A stretch of DNA of 64,000 nt, from positions 1-64,000 of the forward strand of contig AJFK01000534.1 of assembly GCA_000467715.1 (NCBI GenBank), in the 5' to 3' direction. Below the pieces are notes generated by a model. It saw only the letters and a list, made by a program, of their open reading frames with translations, searched no databases and had not been told where the DNA came from. The DNA comes from Hysterium pulicare CBS 123377. Taxonomy: Eukaryota; Ascomycota; Dothideomycetes; Hysteriales; Hysteriaceae. The position numbers and the translations under genes are program-made. Each line of letters opens with the position of its first letter. Positions within the stretch are counted from its first letter, which is position 1. This document shows, one piece after another, positions 58,325-64,000 of the stretch.

Positions 58325-58850
58325 GACGGGAACTAGAGGGGTGGGCAATTAGGATAGACTGTTGAGGATGTGTGAGTGATGCCCACGACAATTGTCGCCA
58401 CGCTCAATGGGAAGTGGGTAGCAATCTGGCAAACAGACTACCAAATGGGGACTGGGGGGTATTGTCTCCACGTACCTTTCTACAATCAGGTAGAAGCGAA
58501 TCAACCTGATGTTTCGCTCGGGAATTCGCAGTGACTGCTTTTCGGCAGCTCCCTTGCTGTAGACTGCGCCGCTTGCTCGATGGACGAGAAGTCGGCTGAC
58601 AGATAATAGAAAGAAAGAAGGACTTGTGAGAAGGTATGAGAAGAAGAGGTGAGGAAGGTGAGTGAGAGAGAGAGAGACAGATAAGTCGGCGGAATGGATG
58701 TTCTGGTGGTGCGTAATAAGAAGACGGGTGTGTTGGGCGTAGTCGACTCGACTTTTTCGGAGCGCGAGGCCAGAGCTCTACGACGGGACCATGGCTGAAG
58801 CGCTAGCGTTGGGGGTGGGAATTTCGGTTGAGGGACCTGCAGTATGTACC

Positions 58851-58886
58851 TATGTATGTATGTATGTATGTATGTATGTATGTATG
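58851..58886 (+). repeat. TATG tetranucleotide microsatellite, nine units
   Basis: Nine uninterrupted TATG units in the FAS1-FAS2 intergenic region, bounded by TACC on the left and CACC on the right. Confidence 0.95.
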
Positions 58887-59500
58887 CACCTAACGCCCTA
58901 CATCCCAAGGCAACGAGGCTACAGTACATTGAATATACCTGCCTAGGCATGGGCTTTCTTATCAGCAATAGGTAGGCACTCCGCATACTAATCAACACTT
59001 CATGCTGTACGCAAGCCAGCAGGCGTTGAACTGCAGCCGTCGTGACTATTGCCGCACTCGTCCAGCACTACCCAGGGATTCCGTAGCCGAGATTCGTTTG
59101 TTGGGCGGAGTTGAGCTCAGGCCGCAGGGGCAGGTGTGTTTGGTGACGACCCCGGGCTTCTCAACACAACCACTTTTCTCCGCCTGCACCCTCACCAAGA
59201 TAACCCTTCCGAGCGTTGGGCCATATCTTCCTGCTTCTCCCGTTGTCCGGCTTGCTATCTATCAGTCCATCGTCCGTGTGTTGAGCCCCGTGGTGTACGA
59301 AACTCAATCCCTCTCCTCCTCGCCCCATCTACCCGTAATAATTTCATCCGCCGTTCCACCCCCAACACCATCACCAACACCACCACCCGTACCTCCTCCT
59401 CTCTACTTGACGTCGAGGACTTCCCTTCCTTTCTGCCTCTATGAGTGCTTAGACCCTAATAATCTTCCATTGACTTGTTCATACTCCTCCATATACCCCC

Positions 59501-59524
59501 AAACCCTTTTTTTTTTCTCTGCAG
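59501..59524 (+). other. Probable 3' splice site of a FAS2 5' leader intron
   Basis: A run of eleven or more T followed by CTCTGCAG lies 20 bases before the FAS2 ATG and looks like a polypyrimidine tract with acceptor. The donor was not fixed; CAG|GTGTGT near 59130 is one candidate. An in-frame open stretch upstream of the ATG (from 59002) would then be mostly intron. Confidence 0.5.
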
Positions 59525-59544
59525 CACCGCCGCATCCTGCCAAC

Positions 59545-62500
59545 ATGCGTCCCGAGGTCGAGCAGGAGCTCTCCCATACCCTCCTTATTGAGCTTCTAGC
59601 ATATCAGTTTGCCTCTCCAGTGAGGTGGATTGAGACGCAAGATGTCATTCTCGGCGAGAAGACGACCGAGCGGATCGTCGAAATTGGTCCTGCCGATACC
59701 CTTGGTGTAATGGCCAAGCGGACATTGGCCTCCAAGTACGAAGCTCACGATGCCGCTCTTTCGGTTCAGCGACAGATTCTATGCTATAACAAGGACCCAA
59801 AGGATATCTACTATGATGTAGACCCCGTGGAGGAGGAGCCAGAGCCGGCAGCTTCTGGCGGCGGAGATTCAGCACCTGCAGCATCTTCGTCGGCACCAGC
59901 TCCGGCATCCGCACAAGTTGCCGCGCCTCCAGCGGCGAGTGCAGGGCCAGCCGCTCAAATTCCGGATGCACCAGTCACAGCAACGGATATTTTACGAGTA
60001 TTGGTCGCTCAGAAGCTGAAGAAGCCTCTGCTAGATATCCCCTTAAGCAAAGCTATCAAGGATTTAGTTGGAGGTCAGCAAAATTGAAACTTTGAATGTG
60101 ATCTCATTAGCTAACTAAACATGCGACAGGTAAATCAACCCTCCAGAATGAAATCCTCGGAGATCTGGGCAAAGAATTTGGCTCAACCCCGGAAAAACCA
60201 GAAGATACCCCCTTAGACGAGCTCGGTGCTTCGATGCAGGCAACCTTCAATGGTCAGCTTGGAAAACAATCGTCTTCGCTCATTGCTCGAATGGTCTCGT
60301 CGAAGATGCCCGGTGGCTTCAATATCACAGCTGTGCGAAAACACTTAGAGACGCGGTGGGGCCTTGGGCCTGGAAGACAAGACGGTGTTTTGCTGTTGGC
60401 CCTCACAAATGAGCCGGCAGCACGTCTTGGTTCCGAAAACGACGGAAAAGCATGGCTAGACGACATGTCAAACAAGTATGCTGCTCAGGCTGGAATCAGC
60501 TTGTCTGCTCCATCTGCCGGCGGAGACGTTGGTGGTGGTGCAGGAGGCATGATGATGGACCCTGCAGCCATCGATGCATTGACGAAAGACCAAAGAGCTC
60601 TTTTCAAGCAACAGTTGGAACTTTTTGCGCGGTATCTCAAGATGGACCTCCGTGCGGGAGACAAGGCTTTCGTTGGATCACAGAAAGCGTCTGCTGCACT
60701 CCAAGCCCAGCTGGATCTATGGAATGCCGAGCACGGTGACTTCTACGCGTCCGGCATCGAACCCCAATTCACAGCTCTCAAGGCTCGAGTTTACGATTCC
60801 TCCTGGAACTGGGCTCGCCAAGATGCTCTCAGCATGTACTACGACATCATTTTCGGTAGACTAAAAGCTGTGGACCGTGAGATCGTTAGCCGGTGCATTA
60901 ACATCATGAACCGTTCAAATCCCCTTCTACTGGACTTCATGCAGTACCACATCGACCACTGCCCTACCGAACGAGGCGAGACTTACGAACTTGCGAAAGA
61001 GCTTGGCCAACAGCTCATTGAGAACTGCAAGGATGTCCTGAACGAAGCCCCGGTATTCAAAGATGTTGCCGTACCAACAGCGCCACACCTTGACATTGAT
61101 GGCCGCGGCAATATGAACTACGCCGAAGTTCCCAGACCCAGTGTCAGAAAACTAGAGCACTACGTTAAGGAGATGGCTGAAGGAGGCAAGCTCTCGGAGT
61201 ATGGAAACCGAACAAAGGTTCAGAACGACCTTCAGCGAATCTACAAGCTCATTCGTCAGCAACACAAGCTCTCCAAGTCTTCGCAATTACAGATCAAGAC
61301 CCTCTACAGCAATGTCATTCGGTCTCTATCCATGAACGAGGGCCAGATCATGCCTAATGAGAATGGTAAGGCCGTGAACGGGTCTGGTAAGAAGGGAAAG
61401 AATGGTCGTCTTCACGGTTCCATGAAGCAAGGGAAGGTTGAAACTATTCCTTTCCTCCACTTGAAGAGAAAAGACGAACACGGCTGGGAGTACAGCAAGA
61501 AGTTGACGGGCGTTTACCTCGAAGGACTAGAGAACGCTGCCAAATCTGGTGTCAGCTTCCAGGGCAAGAATGCACTCATGACCGGTGCAGGTGCCGGATC
61601 TATTGGCGCTGAAGTCCTCCAGGGATTGATTAGTGGTGGAGCCAAGGTTGTGGTCACCACATCCCGATTCTCACGAGAGGTCAATGAGTACTATCAAGCA
61701 ATGTACTCTCGCTATGGCGCTCGTGGTTCACAGCTTATTGTCGTTCCATTCAACCAAGGAAGCAAGCAAGACGTGGAGGCATTGGTTGAGTACATCTTCG
61801 ACAATAAGAAGGGTCTTGGATGGGATCTGGACTACGTCGTTCCCTTCGCTGCCATCTCCGAGAATGGCCGCGAGATTGACGGACTAGACTCGAAATCCGA
61901 GCTCGCTCATCGCATCATGTTGACCAACCTTCTCCGGTTGCTAGGCTGTGTCAAGTCCCACAAGCAAGCCAATGGCTTCGAAACCAGACCTGCTCAAGTC
62001 ATCCTACCGCTTTCCCCTAATCATGGTACCTTTGGCAACGACGGTATGTACGCAGAGTCGAAGATTGCGCTCGAGACCCTTTTTACAAGATGGCATTCCG
62101 AGAGCTGGGGCAGCTTCCTTACCATTTGTGGAGCTGTCATTGGTTGGACTCGTGGTACTGGTCTTATGGCTGGCAACAACGTTGTCGCTGAAGGCATTGA
62201 AAAGTACGGCGTGCGCACATTCTCTCAGCAAGAGATGGCCTTCAACTTGCTCGGCCTCATGGCTCCTCCCATCGTCAACTTATGTCAGGTCGAACCTGTC
62301 TGGGCAGATTTGAACGGTGGTTTCCAATATATCCCCAACCTTAAGGACCTCATGATGGATCTTCGAAAAGAATATACGGAGACCAGTGAGGTTCGCAAGG
62401 CCGTCATCAAGGAGAATGCCATCGAGAATAAGATCATCAACGGCGAAGCGAGCGAGGCGCTATACAAGAAGGCAACTATCCAGCCTAGGGCCAACCTGAA

Positions 62501-64000
62501 GTTCGACTTCCCCAAGATCCCTGATTGGGAAACAGAAGTTAAGCCACTCAACGCAAATTTGAAGGGTATGGTAGACCTTGAGAAGGTAGTCGTTGTTACC
62601 GGTTTCGCTGAAGTGGGGCCTTGGGGTAACTCTAGAACTCGATGGGAGATGGAAGCTCATGGCCAGTTTTCTCTCGAAGGCTGCGTGGAAATGGCCTGGA
62701 TTATGGGCCTCATCAAGAACCACAACGGTCCTCTCAAAGGCAAAAGCTACTCTGGTTGGGTCGACGCCAAGACCGGCGAACCAGTCGATGACAAAGATGT
62801 CAAGTCCAAATACGAGAAGCACATCCTTGACCACTCCGGTATTCGTTTGATTGAGCCCGAACTCTTCAATGGCTATGATCCAAAGAAGAAGCAACTTTTA
62901 CAGGAGATCCAGATCGAAGAAGACCTTGATCCCTTTGAAGCTTCCAAGGAGACGGCAGAGGAATTCAGACGCGAGCATGGCGATAAGGTTGAGATTTTTG
63001 AGATCTCCGACTCTGGCGAGTACACTGTCCGTCTAAAGAAGGGCGCCACCCTCCTCATCCCTAAGGCTCTTCGATTCGACCGTCTTGTTGCAGGCCAAAT
63101 TCCTACTGGTTGGGACGCTCGTAAGTATGGCGTCCCCGAAGATATTATCTCTCAAGTCGATCCCGTTACCCTCTTCGTCCTTGTGTCTACGGCAGAGGCT
63201 CTCCTCTCATCTGGTATTACTGATCCTTACGAATTTTATAAATATGTCCACATATCCCAGGTCGGTAATTGTATCGGTTCTGGTATCGGTGGCACGACTG
63301 CTCTCCGAGGCATGTACAAGGACAGGTTCCTCGACAGGCCTCTTCAGAAGGATATTCTCCAGGAGTCTTTCATCAACACCATGAGTGCTTGGGTCAACAT
63401 GCTACTCCTCTCATCCACTGGCCCTATCAAAACCCCAGTTGGTGCCTGTGCAACTGCCGTTGAATCCATTGATATTGGCTACGACACCATTGTTGAGGGC
63501 AAGGCTCGTGTGTGCTTCGTCGGTGGTTTCGATGACTTCCAAGAAGAAGGTTCTTACGAGTTCGCCAACATGAAAGCCACTAGCAATGCCGAGGATGAAT
63601 TCGCTCACGGACGCACACCAAAGGAAATGTCGCGACCGACTACCACAACCAGGAACGGTTTCATGGAGTCGCAAGGCTGCGGTATGCAAGTGATCATGGA
63701 TGCGAAGCTCGCACTGGATATGGGTGTTCCAATCTATGGTATCCTTGGCTTCACCGCCACGGCTACCGATAAGATTGGTCGGTCTGTCCCTGCTCCCGGT
63801 AAAGGTGTTCTTACGACCGCTCGTGAGATGCCATCAAAGTTCCCATCGCCGCTCCTCGATATCAAATACCGAAAGAGACAGATGGATCTCCGCCGCCGTC
63901 AAATCAAGCAGTGGCAAGAGGCAGAGTATCACTACCTTCAAGAGGAGGTTGCTGCCCTGAAAAACTCTGGTGAAGCCTTCAGTGAGTCTGAATACATGCA
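59545..64000 (+). CDS. FAS2: Fatty acid synthase subunit alpha, cut by the window end
   Basis: Exon 1 is 59545-60073 and exon 2 begins at 60130 and is open to the edge; 1466 of an expected 1850-1900 residues are visible. The start [20 protein letters not shown] is the family N terminus. Order: the short C-terminal piece of the malonyl/palmitoyl transferase; an Ala/Pro-rich linker (about 95-138); acyl carrier protein with [15 protein letters not shown], whose Ser179 carries phosphopantetheine; ketoreductase with [17 protein letters not shown] from about 658; ketoacyl synthase with [15 protein letters not shown] (Cys1283). The rest of the synthase domain and the C-terminal phosphopantetheinyl transferase lie outside. 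The intron interrupts the carrier loop between GG and KS. It works with FAS1, encoded divergently. A start further upstream at 59002 is rejected. Confidence 0.97.

Larger units (their letters stand above)
58325..59544. promoter_or_regulatory. Shared FAS1/FAS2 divergent promoter region
   Basis: 1.22 kb between the two start codons. It contains a palindromic GACAATTGTC near 58386, a GA-rich run near 58660-58678, a TATG microsatellite at 58851-58886 and a long C/T-rich leader toward FAS2. Coordinated expression from this region is inferred from the need for equal subunits; no Ctf1/FarA-type site was identified with confidence. Confidence 0.7.

Noticed and set aside
58325-58348. FAS1 start eight codons further upstream
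   Set aside because: That frame opens at TTG; the ATG at 58324 gives the expected N terminus.
59002-59544. Upstream in-frame extension of FAS2 (181 codons)
   Set aside because: Pyrimidine-rich, no similarity to FAS alpha, and a likely intron acceptor sits just before the ATG at 59545, which begins the family's N terminus.

Overview
The window comes from a filamentous ascomycete (Pezizomycotina). The evidence is: short GT..AG introns of about 45-120 bases, many of them in-frame or phase-preserving; a single TOR kinase of about 2400 residues; fungal type I fatty acid synthase encoded as two divergent subunit genes; a CFEM protein; a fungal rhodopsin-fold (SAT4-like) membrane protein; and an AT-rich edge that looks like RIP-altered DNA. 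Leotiomycetes is my best guess at class, but this is an impression and not a demonstration. No rRNA, tRNA or CRISPR was seen; I cannot exclude a tRNA that I failed to recognise.

Left part (1-15.7 kb), accessory and decaying. After about 275 bases of very AT-rich sequence come a SAT4-like membrane protein gene, a carboxymuconolactone-decarboxylase/AhpD-like gene with a one-base frameshift, a clear FAD-dependent monooxygenase pseudogene with several stops and frameshifts, an intact GMC oxidoreductase, an unrecognised four-exon gene apparently lacking its 5' end, an intact nine-exon cytochrome P450, a broken short-chain dehydrogenase and a P450 fragment. A dispersed repeat of roughly 75-100 bases occurs three times here (two direct, one inverted). 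The gene set looks like the remains of an oxidative metabolic cluster whose backbone enzyme, if any, is not in the window.

Middle part (15.7-35 kb), mostly conserved cell biology: SEC12 (ER exchange factor for Sar1), TOR, a TDT-family (SLAC1/Mae1-like) transporter, a fungal Ser/Thr kinase, an Ecm33-like receptor-L-domain surface protein with a transmembrane anchor, and the glucosidase II beta subunit with a C-terminal RDEL. A 3.6 kb stretch without a recognisable gene follows and leads into a 1274-residue disordered protein (38.4-42.3 kb).

Right part (44.6-64 kb): a CFEM GPI-type protein, a cyclin-D1-binding-protein-1/GCIP-like protein, ARP6 (SWR1 chromatin complex), a Brr6/Brl1 nuclear envelope protein whose second exon carries the conserved C terminus, then FAS1 (minus) and FAS2 (plus, cut by the window end) diverging from a shared 1.2 kb region. 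FAS1 and FAS2 together make the alpha6-beta6 cytosolic fatty acid synthase. Exon boundaries were derived by hand by joining frames at GT/AG sites and checking phase and family motifs; they are predictions.
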